A stretch of 64,000 nucleotides of DNA from FEN-1139 sp038207155 (lineage in GTDB: Bacteria; Myxococcota_A; Polyangia; Polyangiales; Polyangiaceae). The stretch spans positions 203,149 to 267,148 of the forward strand of contig JBBRAB010000003.1 of assembly GCA_038207155.1 (NCBI GenBank), written 5' to 3'. The translations under genes were made by a program, and so were the position numbers. This document shows, piece by piece, positions 26,241 to 35,356 of this stretch (position 1 is the first letter of the stretch; the number at the start of each line of letters is the position of its first letter). The notes under the pieces were generated by a model. It ran no database searches, was not told the origin of the DNA, and saw only the letters and a list, made by a program, of their open reading frames with translations.

Positions 26241-28369
26241 TTTTCTCTGGATGCAAGCAGCGACGGGGCCAGCTTATCCCAGAAGCGCTGCACGCGGGCG
26301 AGCTCATCGGTGCGTCCGGCGGGTGGGAGGCTGGAGAGCAGTTGTCGTCCGTAGCCTTTGCGATGCAGCCGCTCGTCGAGCAGCGCGACGATGCCCGCGT
26401 CGGTGCGACTGCGGATCAGGCGTCCAAATCCCTGCTTGAGCGCGATGGCGGCCGCGGGGACCGAGTAGTGAATGAACGGGTTGAGGCCGCGCGCTTCGAG
26501 CGCCGCCGAGCGGGCGCGCACGAGCGGATCGGTCGGCACCGCAAAGGGGATCTTTTCCAGCACGACCAAGCGAAGCGCGTGACCCGGGACGTCCACGCCT
26601 TCCCAGAAACTCGAGGTCGCCACCAGGACCGCATTGCCGTCTCGGCGAAAGCGCTCGAGCAGCTGCGGCTTGGGCGCCGAGCCCTGTACGAGCAGCGGGA
26701 AGGTCGGCAGACGTTGCCCGAGCTCGGCGTACAAGAGTCGCATCGAACGAAGTGACGTAGTCAGCACGAACGCTCCGCCCCCCGTGATGCGGATCAGTTG
26801 CTCGATGCGAGCGGCCGCCTGCTGCACGAAATCGGGCTGATTGGGCGAGGGCAAGTCGCGTGGGGTGTAGAGCAGGGCGCGCTCGGCATAGTCAAAGGGA
26901 CTCGGCACCGTGAGCTCCACGACCTCCGAGACGAGATCGTGCAGTCCGAGGCGAGTTCGCAAAAAGCCAAACGGGCCCGAACGCGGATTTGCGGCGAGCT
27001 CGCTACCGGCCGCGACGAGCCGTTGCGAGTCGGGTGGGGGCTCGCTCGCCGAGACGAACGCGCGAGAGGGACTCGCGCGTCCGCTGTCGCTCGTGAGCGT
27101 GGCACTCGTCAACACGGCTGCCGACACCGACTCAAAGACGCGTGCTCGGAGCAGACTAGAGAGATCGATCGGCGCCGCCGAGACCGTGACCCCGCGCTCG
27201 CTTCGCTCGACGGCGAGCACATGCTCGGCTTTGGGTTCTGCGATCGTGCGCAACGCTTCACGCAGTTCGTCGGCGCGGCGCTGTCCCACCTCGAGCGTCT
27301 CACTGAGTGCTGATAGCGAGACGCCGCTGCCGACGGCGCGCAGTCGTGGGATGCGACCCACGGTCGCTTCGGCCACCGCTGAGAGCGCCTCCAGCGCGGT
27401 ATCGAGCCGCAGCCAGGCCTCGTGAGGCTCACCGAGCAGCGCCTCGCGCGAGAGCTCACGGCGGCCGTCGCGCCCCTCTGCGGCCTGATCCATCGCGGTA
27501 AAGTAGAGCGTCGTGGCGCGTCGCAGCTCAAGAAACAGCGAGTCAACTGAGCTCTCGACCAAGGCCGCATCGACCCCAATCAGCGAGTCGAGGGCTCGCT
27601 CCACATCGCGCGCCAGGCGCTCAATGCGTTGGGTCGAGATGCGGACGCCGAAAAAGTCGGTCGCGATGTCCTCGAGCTGATGGGCTTCGTCGAAGATGAC
27701 CGCGTCATAGGCGGGCAGCACGCGCCCCGGATGGGGGCCTCGCAAGGCTAGATCTGCGAAAAACAGGTGGTGATTGACGATCACGATGCGCGCCTCTTCG
27801 GCAGCGCGACGCATGCGTGTCACGTAGCAGCGCTCGTAGTGCGAACAGCGATTGCCGAGCCGCGTGTCGCTCGAAGCCGTGATTTCACCCCACAGCGCTT
27901 CGTTTTCCGCCAGGTCGTCGACCTCGCCGATGTCTCCGACCTCGGTTTGGCGCTGCCAGTCACGGATCCGCTGTAGCGTGCGCGCCTGCTCGGCGCTCCG
28001 ACTCGGCTGCACGAGTCGTTCCTCGAAGCGGCGTCGGCACAGGTAGTTGCCGAGGCCCTTCATCAACGCAACGGACGGTTTGAGCCCAAGCGTGCGCTCG
28101 ATCAGCGGCAGATCCTCGCGCATGATCTGCTCCTGCAGCGCGCGGGTGGCCGTCGAGATCACGACCTTGGCGCCGCTCAGGATCGCGGGCACCAGGTACG
28201 CGAGCGTCTTGCCCGTGCCAGTCCCTGCCTCACAAAGCAGTACGCGTCCGACGCCGAGCGCCGACTCGACCTGGCGCGCCATCTCGAGCTGGCCCTCGCG
28301 AGCCTCGTAGCCCGGGAGGCGCTGCGCAAGAGGGCCACCGGGACCGAGCAGGCGAGCCGCTTCGCTCAC
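26237..28369 (-). CDS. dinG: DinG-family ATP-dependent DNA helicase
   Basis: 710 residues from a GTG at 28369 that overlaps the stop of the upstream PilZ gene (GTGA). Walker A EAGTGTGKT (about residue 46-54), a DEAH box (FDEAHQLEDIATDFFG) and helicase motifs IV-VI (TSSFWEGVDVPG, QGFGRLIRSRTDAG) are intact. The iron-sulfur region has NYLC and RCSHYERC, that is three clear cysteines, with no Cys where a fourth usually sits, so cluster binding is uncertain. Likely role: unwinding of D-loops, R-loops or forked DNA. Symbol used in the family sense. It ends in TAG. Confidence 0.88.
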   Translation of the reverse strand: MSEAARLLGPGGPLAQRLPGYEAREGQLEMARQVESALGVGRVLLCEAGTGTGKTLAYLVPAILSGAKVVISTATRALQEQIMREDLPLIERTLGLKPSVALMKGLGNYLCRRRFEERLVQPSRSAEQARTLQRIRDWQRQTEVGDIGEVDDLAENEALWGEITASSDTRLGNRCSHYERCYVTRMRRAAEEARIVIVNHHLFFADLALRGPHPGRVLPAYDAVIFDEAHQLEDIATDFFGVRISTQRIERLARDVERALDSLIGVDAALVESSVDSLFLELRRATTLYFTAMDQAAEGRDGRRELSREALLGEPHEAWLRLDTALEALSAVAEATVGRIPRLRAVGSGVSLSALSETLEVGQRRADELREALRTIAEPKAEHVLAVERSERGVTVSAAPIDLSSLLRARVFESVSAAVLTSATLTSDSGRASPSRAFVSASEPPPDSQRLVAAGSELAANPRSGPFGFLRTRLGLHDLVSEVVELTVPSPFDYAERALLYTPRDLPSPNQPDFVQQAAARIEQLIRITGGGAFVLTTSLRSMRLLYAELGQRLPTFPLLVQGSAPKPQLLERFRRDGNAVLVATSSFWEGVDVPGHALRLVVLEKIPFAVPTDPLVRARSAALEARGLNPFIHYSVPAAAIALKQGFGRLIRSRTDAGIVALLDERLHRKGYGRQLLSSLPPAGRTDELARVQRFWDKLAPSLLASREK

Positions 28370-28737
28370 TCGTCGTCTTCAGGAAAGTCGATGGGCGGCA
28401 GCGAGCCTTCGACGTCGAGGTACTGCAGGCCCGTGATGCAACCGCCACCTTCCTCGCGCACCCAGATGGCGCGGGCAGGGCGGGGGGGGTTGGACTCGTC
28501 GCCGATGATCACCGCGTAGTCCTCTCCGCGCACGACCAGCTCCTCGGCCACCATGCGAAGGCCACCGTGGCTTGCGTTCAGAGCCCAGCCCGTCAGGCTC
28601 TGCCCGGAGCGTGACAGTAGGACCGGTTCTGAAGCAGAGGTTCGAGCGCCTCCGGTCGAACGGCGCTGAGAGCGCAACTCAATGCTGGGGCTCGGGGGCA
28701 CCGACGGAGTCAGGCTGCGCTTAGTCACAAGTTGCAT
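28366..28737 (-). CDS. PilZ-like domain protein
   Basis: 123 residues. A disordered N-terminus of about 35 residues precedes a PilZ-like core: ALNASHGGLRMVAEELVVRG, RPARAIWVREEGGG and ITGLQYLDVEG. The second c-di-GMP motif is present in the form NASHGG, while the RxxxR motif is not clearly recognisable (RSQRR at about residues 22-26 is the only candidate), so nucleotide binding is uncertain. Overlap with the helicase gene by four bases makes a two-gene operon. Confidence 0.75.
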   Translation of the reverse strand: MQLVTKRSLTPSVPPSPSIELRSQRRSTGGARTSASEPVLLSRSGQSLTGWALNASHGGLRMVAEELVVRGEDYAVIIGDESNPPRPARAIWVREEGGGCITGLQYLDVEGSLPPIDFPEDDE

Positions 28738-28855
28738 TAGCTAGCAGACGTCCGACCCAAACGCAGAATTCCCGGCGATTCTGTGGAGGCGGATGTGTTC
28801 GGCTGTGTGACCTACTTGACTCTGACCCCGAATCAGTGCCACAGTCTGCTGGCCG

Positions 28856-29299
28856 ATGGCTCTCCCGACGCCCCTGGTGCTGAAAAAGCAGCTGGTATCT
28901 CAGGGTTTCGAGGTATACCGAACGCTCGGCCAGCGGATTGTCCTGGCTGATCGCGTGAGGGATAACCTCATCATGGACAGCGGGGTTTCCGCTCTCACTG
29001 GAGAGTCGCTCGGAGTTCGGCTCGCAGTTCGCTCGCAAGCCGCCGATTTCACCGGCGAGAGCGAGGAAAGCCTGGTCGAGCGCGCCCGCGGGCTCGGCGC
29101 CGTCGCCCTCGCATGCGGCTATCGGGAAACCGAGGTGGTCGTGACCCCCATCCAGGATCCGGGGGATCGCTCTCGCAACCTCGACACCTGGTACGAGGTC
29201 ATCTTCGAGCGCACGGTCGAATCCCTCGACGAGCTGTTCGACGAGCTCCGGCACGCCGTCACGTTCGAGAAGATCGTGCTGCCCCGCCCCCGCGGCTGA
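28856..29299 (+). CDS. Conserved hypothetical protein
   Basis: 147 residues, soluble, without signal peptide. The pattern LKKQLVSQGFEVYRTLGQRI, then VLADRVRDNLIMDSGV and ERARGLGAVALACGYRE looks like a compact alpha/beta domain, and the end holds an acidic amphipathic helix. I do not recognise the family. The ATG starts 119 bp from the divergent PilZ gene; a weak TTGACT lies at 28816. Codon use matches its neighbours, so it is a real gene. Confidence 0.72.
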   Translation: MALPTPLVLKKQLVSQGFEVYRTLGQRIVLADRVRDNLIMDSGVSALTGESLGVRLAVRSQAADFTGESEESLVERARGLGAVALACGYRETEVVVTPIQDPGDRSRNLDTWYEVIFERTVESLDELFDELRHAVTFEKIVLPRPRG

Positions 29300-29500
29300 T
29301 ACGCGGTTTGGGTCTTGACGGCGTGGAAGCGCGCCGCTCGGACGCTGGGGGCTTCCCGTCGGCCGGACGCGGCTCCTCCGGCGATGCGCGTCAGCAACTC
29401 GACCCCAGGAGCACCGCGTGTTATCTGCCGCGCCCCTGGGGCGCGCGACTTGTCGTCGCCGAATCCCCCCAGCCTTGGTTATGAGGAGCGCGCCCCCCCA

Positions 29501-31216
29501 ATGATGAACCTGTTTCGCGGCGAAGGCGCCGGCCAGTGGATCGTCGGTGCCGTCGCAAGCGTCGTCATCGTCGTGTTCGTCCTGGAATTCCGTCAGGGGC
29601 GCGGTGCCACCGGCGTCTCGCTGAAGGATGACTGTGCCGTCCAGACCCCCGCGGGTTGCGTCGACCAGAAGGACTTCTACGCGGCGTACAACCTGGCTCA
29701 ACGCGGCGAGCTTTCTGCCAAGCAGATGAAGGCGCTCAAGCTCTCCGAGCAGGTGCTCGACGGCTTGACGGAGCGCGAGCTGCTCGCCGAGGAGGCCCGC
29801 AAGCTTGGCTTTGGCGTGGGCGAAGCGGACCTCAACAAGGAGCTCACCCAGGGTCGCGTGCTCGTGTCGCTGCCCGTGGCGGTGGCTCCGATGCTCGGAG
29901 CGCAGCTGGGTCTGTGCATGCCCACGAGCGGTCTCGGCGGTTGTTCGCCGGCCTCTGCCATGGTTCGCACCATTCCCGTGCGTCGCGGCCCGGACGGGGA
30001 GTTTGACCCCAAGCTCTACGAGCGCATGGTGCGCAACCTGACCAACCGGGGCACGGTTCAGTTCCGCAAAATGCAGGAGCGTGAGGCTCTCGCAGAGCGC
30101 ATGCGCCAGTGGATCCGCAGCACGGTTCGAATCTCGCGTGACGAGGCCTATCAGCAGTACGTTGCAGGCGCGAGCAAGGCGACCGCCAAGTACGTCGAGC
30201 TGGAGCGCGACTGGTTTGGGCGCTTCGCCGTCGACCTGTCGGACAAGGCCGTGGACGCTTGGCTGGGTCAGCACAAGGCGCAGGTCGACGATGCTTGGAA
30301 GACGGACAAGGATCTTTGGAAGGCAGGCTGCCCGCTCGTGAGCGAGGTACTGCTGCCCTTCCCACCTGACGTCAGCGATGCCGACAAGACCGCCCTGCGC
30401 GCTAAGGCCGACGCTGCTCTTGAGCGTCTGACCAAGGGCAAGCAAGCCTTCGCGACGGTGGCTCGTGAGGCGGGCCAGGGCGACGCGGCGTTGCTCGGTG
30501 GTTCACTCGGTTGCTTGACGCCTTCGTACGGCACCGGCGCCGATGCGCTGCTCGAAGCCGTCAAGGGGCTCGCTCCCGGCAAGACTTCCGCCGTCATCGA
30601 GTCTAAGCGCGGCTTTCACATTCTGCACCACAACGGACTGCTCGCCGAGGCTGAGCTCGAGCGCGTGGGTCAGCGTGCGGTCGCGCGGCGTCTTGCTGCA
30701 CGCTTCCTCGCTGACGAAGCGCTGCGCAAGGTCGGGACCAGGCTGCTTGAGCTCGCCAAGGCTGGCAGCTCGCTCGACGATGCTCTCAAGACGGTGCTCG
30801 ACGAGACGATTCCGACGCCCAAGGACAAGGGCAAGCAGTCTCCCGCTCTCGCGGACGGCGTGCGACCGAAGGTGACCACCTCTGACTCGTTCACCCGCGA
30901 TGGCTCACCGGGCGAGAGCTTCTCTCCGTTCAGCGGTGTTGGCACCAAGCTGTTCGGGCTTGGTAAGGCTGGCACGCTGCTGCCTGAGCTCGTCGACACG
31001 CAGAAGGGTGTCGCGGTGCTCAGCCTCGCGACACTAGCCCTCGCAACGCGCGAAGAGTTTGAGGCCGTCTCCCCCCGCTTGATGGAGCGGATGCGCGAGT
31101 TCAAGGCGCTCGAGGCGCTGGTCGAGCACGTCGAGCGGCTGCGCAAGGCGGCCAATGGTAAGCTCAAGGTCGACGAGAACCTGAAGAATCTCAAGGTCCG
31201 CGGCTCAGACGACTAA
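29501..31216 (+). CDS. PpiD/SurA-like membrane-anchored peptidyl-prolyl isomerase
   Basis: 571 residues from the ATG at 29501. A single N-terminal membrane helix (WIVGAVASVVIVVFVLEF) is followed by a SurA_N-like helical region and a parvulin-type domain in the middle (PLVSEVLLPFPPDVSDADK to GKTSAVIESKRGFHILHHNG). The first catalytic histidine of the ARHIL motif is not evident, so chaperone activity may outweigh isomerase activity. The C-terminal 150 residues are helical. It overlaps the M16 peptidase gene by one base (TAATG). Likely role: folding of exported proteins at the inner membrane. Confidence 0.82.
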   Translation: MMNLFRGEGAGQWIVGAVASVVIVVFVLEFRQGRGATGVSLKDDCAVQTPAGCVDQKDFYAAYNLAQRGELSAKQMKALKLSEQVLDGLTERELLAEEARKLGFGVGEADLNKELTQGRVLVSLPVAVAPMLGAQLGLCMPTSGLGGCSPASAMVRTIPVRRGPDGEFDPKLYERMVRNLTNRGTVQFRKMQEREALAERMRQWIRSTVRISRDEAYQQYVAGASKATAKYVELERDWFGRFAVDLSDKAVDAWLGQHKAQVDDAWKTDKDLWKAGCPLVSEVLLPFPPDVSDADKTALRAKADAALERLTKGKQAFATVAREAGQGDAALLGGSLGCLTPSYGTGADALLEAVKGLAPGKTSAVIESKRGFHILHHNGLLAEAELERVGQRAVARRLAARFLADEALRKVGTRLLELAKAGSSLDDALKTVLDETIPTPKDKGKQSPALADGVRPKVTTSDSFTRDGSPGESFSPFSGVGTKLFGLGKAGTLLPELVDTQKGVAVLSLATLALATREEFEAVSPRLMERMREFKALEALVEHVERLRKAANGKLKVDENLKNLKVRGSDD

Positions 31217-32496
31217 TGAAGCCAGAAATCACCCGGGCTAAGCTCGCCAACGGATTACGAATCGTCGTGGCTAGCTGCCCGGGGGTGCACAGCTCGATGC
31301 TCGAGCTGCTGACCCGCGTCGGCTCGCGTTTCGATCCCGAGCCGCTCGCGGGCATCAGTCACTTCCTCGAGCACATGCTGTACCGCGGCACGCCGAGCTT
31401 GCCCGGACCCTACGAACTCGCGCTCGCGCTGGAGTCCAAGGGCGGCGCGCTCGATGCGGCCACTTACGTGGATCACGGCACCTTGGCGCTGTCAGTGCCG
31501 CCCGAGAACCTGTTTGCGAGCTTTGACACCTTCGCCGAGGTGTTCCGCTCACCCATCTTTGAAGGGATGGAGCTCGAGCGCGGGATTGTGCGCGAGGAGA
31601 TCCTCGAGCTGCTCGACGACGACGGGCGTCTCACCGACGCCGACGAGGTCATCCGGCGTCTGGCCTTTGCTCCTCACTCGCTTGGGCGCCCGATCACGGG
31701 GCTGCTCGAACAGCTGGAGTGCTTCAATACGGACCTGCTGCGGGAGCATCATCAGCGCTGCTACGTGGCTGCGGGCACCGTGCTCGCGGTGGCGGGTCCC
31801 GTGGACGCGCAGCGCGTGCTCGATACGGCGCAACGCCTCTTCGGAGATCTACCGACGGGCGAGGCGCCCGTCCTCACGCCGCCGGGGCCCTTCGCGGGCC
31901 CGTGCTTTGAGTTCGTCAAAGACGTGGACAGCCAGACGGCGGTGCGCCTGTCGTTTCGCGCACCGGGTCAGAGCTCACCGCTGCAGGCGGCGACCGAGCT
32001 CGTTGCCCGCGTGCTCGACGACGGGATGAGCACGCGGCTCTATCAACGCATCTGCAACACCCTGGGACTCTGTTACGACGTGGGCGCGTTCTACGAGGTC
32101 TGGCAGGACGCTGGCGTCCTTGAGATCTCAGGAGAGTGCGCTCATCCGCGTGCCAACGAGCTGGTCGACGAGCTGCTCACGCTCGCCGAACGGTTGCGTC
32201 ACGAGGGCCCGACCGAGGCCGAAGTGGAGCGCGCCAAGTCACGCGTCCGCTGGCAGCTGCTTGAGCTGTGGGATGACGCGTCCGAGCTTGGCGAGTACCT
32301 CGGTTACGCGGAGCTCGCTGGCACAGCCACGGATCCTGCAGCTCGCTGGGCTGAGTTTGAAGCGCTCGGCGTGGCCGACGTACGCCAAGCGGCGCACGAA
32401 CTCTTTGCTCCGGAAGGCCTCGCTGTGGCCTGCATCGGTCGCATGACGCAGCGCGAGCGGCAGCGCGCCGAAGCGCGCGTCACGCGCTACCGCTGA
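31216..32496 (+). CDS. M16-family zinc metallopeptidase
   Basis: 426 residues. The inverted zinc motif HFLEH is at residues 49-53 and the distal glutamate lies in GIVREEILELLDD, so the active half is complete. The second, inactive half (residues 220-420) has the usual SGRL-like STRLYQRICNTLGLCYDVG segment. This is the single-chain processing-protease/pitrilysin type of about 45 kDa. No signal peptide, so it probably acts in the cytoplasm or needs a partner. Its start overlaps the stop of the foldase gene. Confidence 0.9.
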   Translation: MKPEITRAKLANGLRIVVASCPGVHSSMLELLTRVGSRFDPEPLAGISHFLEHMLYRGTPSLPGPYELALALESKGGALDAATYVDHGTLALSVPPENLFASFDTFAEVFRSPIFEGMELERGIVREEILELLDDDGRLTDADEVIRRLAFAPHSLGRPITGLLEQLECFNTDLLREHHQRCYVAAGTVLAVAGPVDAQRVLDTAQRLFGDLPTGEAPVLTPPGPFAGPCFEFVKDVDSQTAVRLSFRAPGQSSPLQAATELVARVLDDGMSTRLYQRICNTLGLCYDVGAFYEVWQDAGVLEISGECAHPRANELVDELLTLAERLRHEGPTEAEVERAKSRVRWQLLELWDDASELGEYLGYAELAGTATDPAARWAEFEALGVADVRQAAHELFAPEGLAVACIGRMTQRERQRAEARVTRYR

Positions 32497-32658
32497 GTCG
32501 CCGCTTGGCGACATTTCCCAGGCTCAAGCTCGTCGCTCGCACCGAGGCGTCACCACGCCGCGCAGACCATCAGGGATTGCAGGACGAAGCAGCTTCGGCG
32601 GTGATGCGCATTCGGCGAGCTGGCAACCGGGCGCGCGCTCCGTGGCGCCAATGGTGCG

Positions 32659-33072
32659 CTAGCCCGAACGCTGCACGGGGCGGCGCGTGGAGCGAGGCAG
32701 CTCGTTTGGGCGCTCTTCGCACACGAGCGCTTCGACGACGCGCTGTACTCGGTCGAGCATCGCAGGACTCAGACCATCGAGCAGTGCCGACAGTCGGTCC
32801 GCGCGCGGCCGCACCACGGTCTCGTGCAGCAAGAGATCAGCCAGATCCACACCCAGCGCTTCTGCGAGTCGCGTCAGCGTGTCGAGCGACGGGTTGAAAT
32901 TCGCTGAGGTCCGACCACGCATCACGCGCTCCAGACGCGCAACCGTCTCGACAGTCACGCCTGCTCGCGAGGCAAGCGCTGCTTGGGTCATACGCGCGTT
33001 CTGGCGGAGTTGGCGAACTCGCTCGGCTAGTCGAAGGGCGACGTCTTGCACGGTATAGTGGGAAACCCCCAA
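32659..33072 (-). CDS. XRE-family transcriptional regulator
   Basis: About 137 residues. A helix-turn-helix of the Cro/C1 type spans residues 22-80 (NARMTQAALASRAGVTVETV, then LTRLAEALGVDLADLLLHE). The C-terminus is short and charged. The start is a TTG at 33072 or a GTG at 33051; neither has a clear ribosome-binding site. It is divergent from a receiver gene, and the 270-bp gap between them may hold its operator. It ends in TAG. Confidence 0.8.
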   Translation of the reverse strand: MGVSHYTVQDVALRLAERVRQLRQNARMTQAALASRAGVTVETVARLERVMRGRTSANFNPSLDTLTRLAEALGVDLADLLLHETVVRPRADRLSALLDGLSPAMLDRVQRVVEALVCEERPNELPRSTRRPVQRSG

Positions 33073-33298
33073 TGGCGACGGTGTGGGTCGAAGTGGACTC
33101 GCAGGCGCGATATCGACCTAGGGTACGGGTTTTCACAAAAATGTCAGCAGACGGCTATATCTGGACTTGGATCTTGAACCAGAAGTGCGGCCTGCTGTTC
33201 GCCACAAATGGGGGATACCCCTCCATCAGCTCACACCTATGGGAAATCCCAGGGGTGGCATTTGTAGACTGGACATCCGTTCGGTTCTCCGTAATCTG

Positions 33299-33322
33299 TC
33301 GCCCTGTCGCCCTGTCGCCCTG
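33299..33322. repeat. Three tandem copies of an octamer
   Basis: TCGCCCTG is repeated three times without gaps, about 20 bp before the ribosome-binding site of the receiver gene at 33345. It could be a slippage-prone element or a cluster of binding half-sites. Confidence 0.85.
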
Positions 33323-33344
33323 TGGCCGGGCGAGGGGACCTGTG

Positions 33345-33752
33345 ATGAACGCTAGACCCGAATCCATCCTGCTCGTCGACGACGATGATGTTTTCGTCCG
33401 TGCGCTCACGCGTCACCTTCGCGCCCTCGGATTTCATTTCGTCTATCGCGCGGGCACGGCAGCCCAGGCCGTCGCTCTGCTTGACCGCATCCAGCCAACG
33501 CTCGTGCTCTCCGACATGGTGATGGAGTCGCACACCGCCGGACTACGAGTCGTCGAAGCCGCGATGCAGCGCGGACTCACGGTCGCCGTGATCTCAGGCA
33601 TGCCGACCTTGGAGCCTCACTCGCTGCCCTGTCGACTGTTGCGAAAGGGCCAGCTCACCGGAGCTGAGTTGAGTCGGCTCGTCAACGAGCTGCTCGACGA
33701 GCGCCGCCAGCGCAATCTCGACTCGCTGCGCGCCGTCGAGAGCGTCGCCTAG
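33345..33752 (+). CDS. Stand-alone receiver-domain response regulator
   Basis: 135 residues from the ATG at 33345, which has GAGGGGA at a good distance; a much longer in-frame extension upstream lacks any such site. CheY-type receiver with DDDD at residues 12-15, phospho-acceptor D57 (LVLSDMVM) and a conserved lysine in LLRKGQ. No output domain, so it must act by protein contact. No kinase gene adjoins it. It ends in TAG. Confidence 0.82.
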   Translation: MNARPESILLVDDDDVFVRALTRHLRALGFHFVYRAGTAAQAVALLDRIQPTLVLSDMVMESHTAGLRVVEAAMQRGLTVAVISGMPTLEPHSLPCRLLRKGQLTGAELSRLVNELLDERRQRNLDSLRAVESVA

Positions 33753-33814
33753 TCGAGCCGCCTAGCGCGCGTCGTCCGGTCGAGCGCGCTGCTCACTCGA
33801 ACCGCTATCTTAGC

Positions 33815-33955
33815 GCGCGTCAGCGCGGACGCGTGAGAGGCTGCGCGCAGCGGTTGATGGCGCGTCAACGGGGACGCGCGAGGGGGCCGGGCACAGCGAC
33901 TGACAACGTGCGTCAGCGCGGACGCGCGAGGGGACCGGGCGCGCCGGTCGATGGC
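33815..33955. repeat. Three imperfect tandem repeats of 45-48 bp
   Basis: Units start at about 33815, 33860 and 33908 with the shared core GCGCGTCA.CG.GGACGCG and a GAGGGG..CCGGGC element. The last unit includes the 3' end of the leftward lipoprotein gene, so its C-terminal residues are repeat-encoded. Confidence 0.75.
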
Positions 33956-34605
33956 ACCCGCGCTTCGAGCTCACGCAGCGTCAATCGAGGCAAAATCGCG
34001 TCTACAAACAGCGAAAGGCGCTCAGCGAGCTCCGCTTCAGCACCCTTGGGTGTGTGCAGCGTGGTGACGACGAACAGGCAGCGTCCAAGTCCCGCAGCGA
34101 CTCCGACGACTTCACCCTTGAGCTCTCCACCCGACGCCTCTGCGACGGTCGCATAGAGCTCACCATCCCATTGCTGACTCGGGGCAAACGGGCGTGGCGG
34201 AATGGCCCCCTGCGGCGAGGGAGCGGGTAGCTGTGGACGCGCCAGGTGAAGTTCCTCACGACACTGCGCGAGAGTCACGAGGCGCGCTGCGCGCGCGAAC
34301 CGCAGTTCCAGCCGGCTGCGTGTCGCTTGATGCTCGACCGTAAGCCAGGGGCCGCTTGCATCGTCGACGGACCAGGTCCGCAGCTGCGGCAGTGTGAGCG
34401 TCACGGGCGTTCGCGGGGGCGCGAGCGTTTCGAAATCACGTGGCTCGAGGGTCGTGCGTTGCCGTGCTGGCGCTCTCACGGGTGCAGCCGGCGCAGGTCC
34501 GACGGGCGTCGGCGCGGGCGCGCAGCCCAGCGCGACCAGCATGACCAGGCCAAGGCAGCTTCGGGAACCCCCGCATCGACTCGAATTTCGCTGCACAGAT
34601 GTCAC
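33913..34605 (-). CDS. Lipoprotein of unknown function
   Basis: About 230 residues from the GTG at 34605; a GTG at 34596 with AGGC before it is also possible. Signal peptide with lipobox ALGC followed by a Pro/Ala linker. The mature part (VTLTLPQLRTWSVDDASGPW to LRELEARVPSTGAPG) is a single alpha/beta domain with an internal YATVAEASGGELKGEVVG strand pair, somewhat like DcrB/PsbP-type lipoprotein domains, which I cannot confirm. The 3' end merges with tandem repeats. Confidence 0.68.
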   Translation of the reverse strand: MTSVQRNSSRCGGSRSCLGLVMLVALGCAPAPTPVGPAPAAPVRAPARQRTTLEPRDFETLAPPRTPVTLTLPQLRTWSVDDASGPWLTVEHQATRSRLELRFARAARLVTLAQCREELHLARPQLPAPSPQGAIPPRPFAPSQQWDGELYATVAEASGGELKGEVVGVAAGLGRCLFVVTTLHTPKGAEAELAERLSLFVDAILPRLTLRELEARVPSTGAPGPLARPR

Positions 34606-34736
34606 GCCTATGCTAATTGCCAACCCCGAAAGGTGCAAGCGAGCGTCTGTCTTGGCACGCGCACGCCACCCTCCGCAGGTCGGATCCATCTCAGTGACCG
34701 ACCCCCAGTGGGCCTCAGGCACATCAGGAAGACCTC

Positions 34737-35333
34737 ATGGACGGACAGCGTCATGGTTCCGGGGACCGTCATCGACGACGACGTCCCAAGGCCGACCCGC
34801 CGCAGCGGGAGGCTCCAATTCTTATCGCGGCTCGTCGCCCGGATGCCCCCAACGCGCGTCCTCCGCGCCGACTGATTGCCGCTTCCGCTCAGCCGAATAA
34901 CATTTTTCGCCCCTCGCCGAGCCTCGACGAGGGGCGGCCCACGGCGGACTGCGTCGAGGCGGCGCCGCGCCGCGCCGCGCGGATCGTTCAGGTTGCCAAG
35001 ACGGACCTGGATGAGCGGGAACGCCAGCGCCAACGCCTGCTCGATCGCCTGCTGCTGAGCGAAGGTCGTTTGGCCATCTCGCGGGCAGCCAATGACTACC
35101 TGAGTGCCGGGTTTGATTTTCCCGTCGTGCAGGACGTTCAGCTGCAGCTGCTCGAGCATTTCGACGAGGGTCGTGCCCGCAAGGCGATCGACCACCTGGA
35201 GTCATTGATTGAGAACGAGGAGCCGATCAAGCGCCCCCTGTTCGAGCAGCGGCTCAAGCGCTTGGAAGAGGTCGCCGAGGATCCGACCACGCGTCAGTGT
35301 GCTGCTGGTCTTCGGCGCTCGATTCGTGCGTGA
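34737..35333 (+). CDS. Hypothetical protein with basic disordered N-terminus
   Basis: 198 residues from the ATG at 34737, which is preceded by AGGAAG at good spacing. The first 80 residues are rich in Arg and Pro; the second half is helical and acidic (AARIVQVAKTDLDERERQRQ, then ISRAANDYLSAGFDFPVVQD and VQLQLLEHFDEGRARKAIDH). I do not recognise it. It ends 23 bp before the CxxC-repeat gene and may be co-transcribed with it. Confidence 0.65.
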   Translation: MDGQRHGSGDRHRRRRPKADPPQREAPILIAARRPDAPNARPPRRLIAASAQPNNIFRPSPSLDEGRPTADCVEAAPRRAARIVQVAKTDLDERERQRQRLLDRLLLSEGRLAISRAANDYLSAGFDFPVVQDVQLQLLEHFDEGRARKAIDHLESLIENEEPIKRPLFEQRLKRLEEVAEDPTTRQCAAGLRRSIRA

Positions 35334-35356
35334 AAACTCGATAGTGTAGGGGAAAT

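Noticed and set aside
28721..30445. A 574-codon open frame on the minus strand
   Set aside because: It is antisense to the hypothetical gene at 28856 and the PpiD-like gene, crosses their gap, and shows no domain; it is a GC-rich shadow frame.
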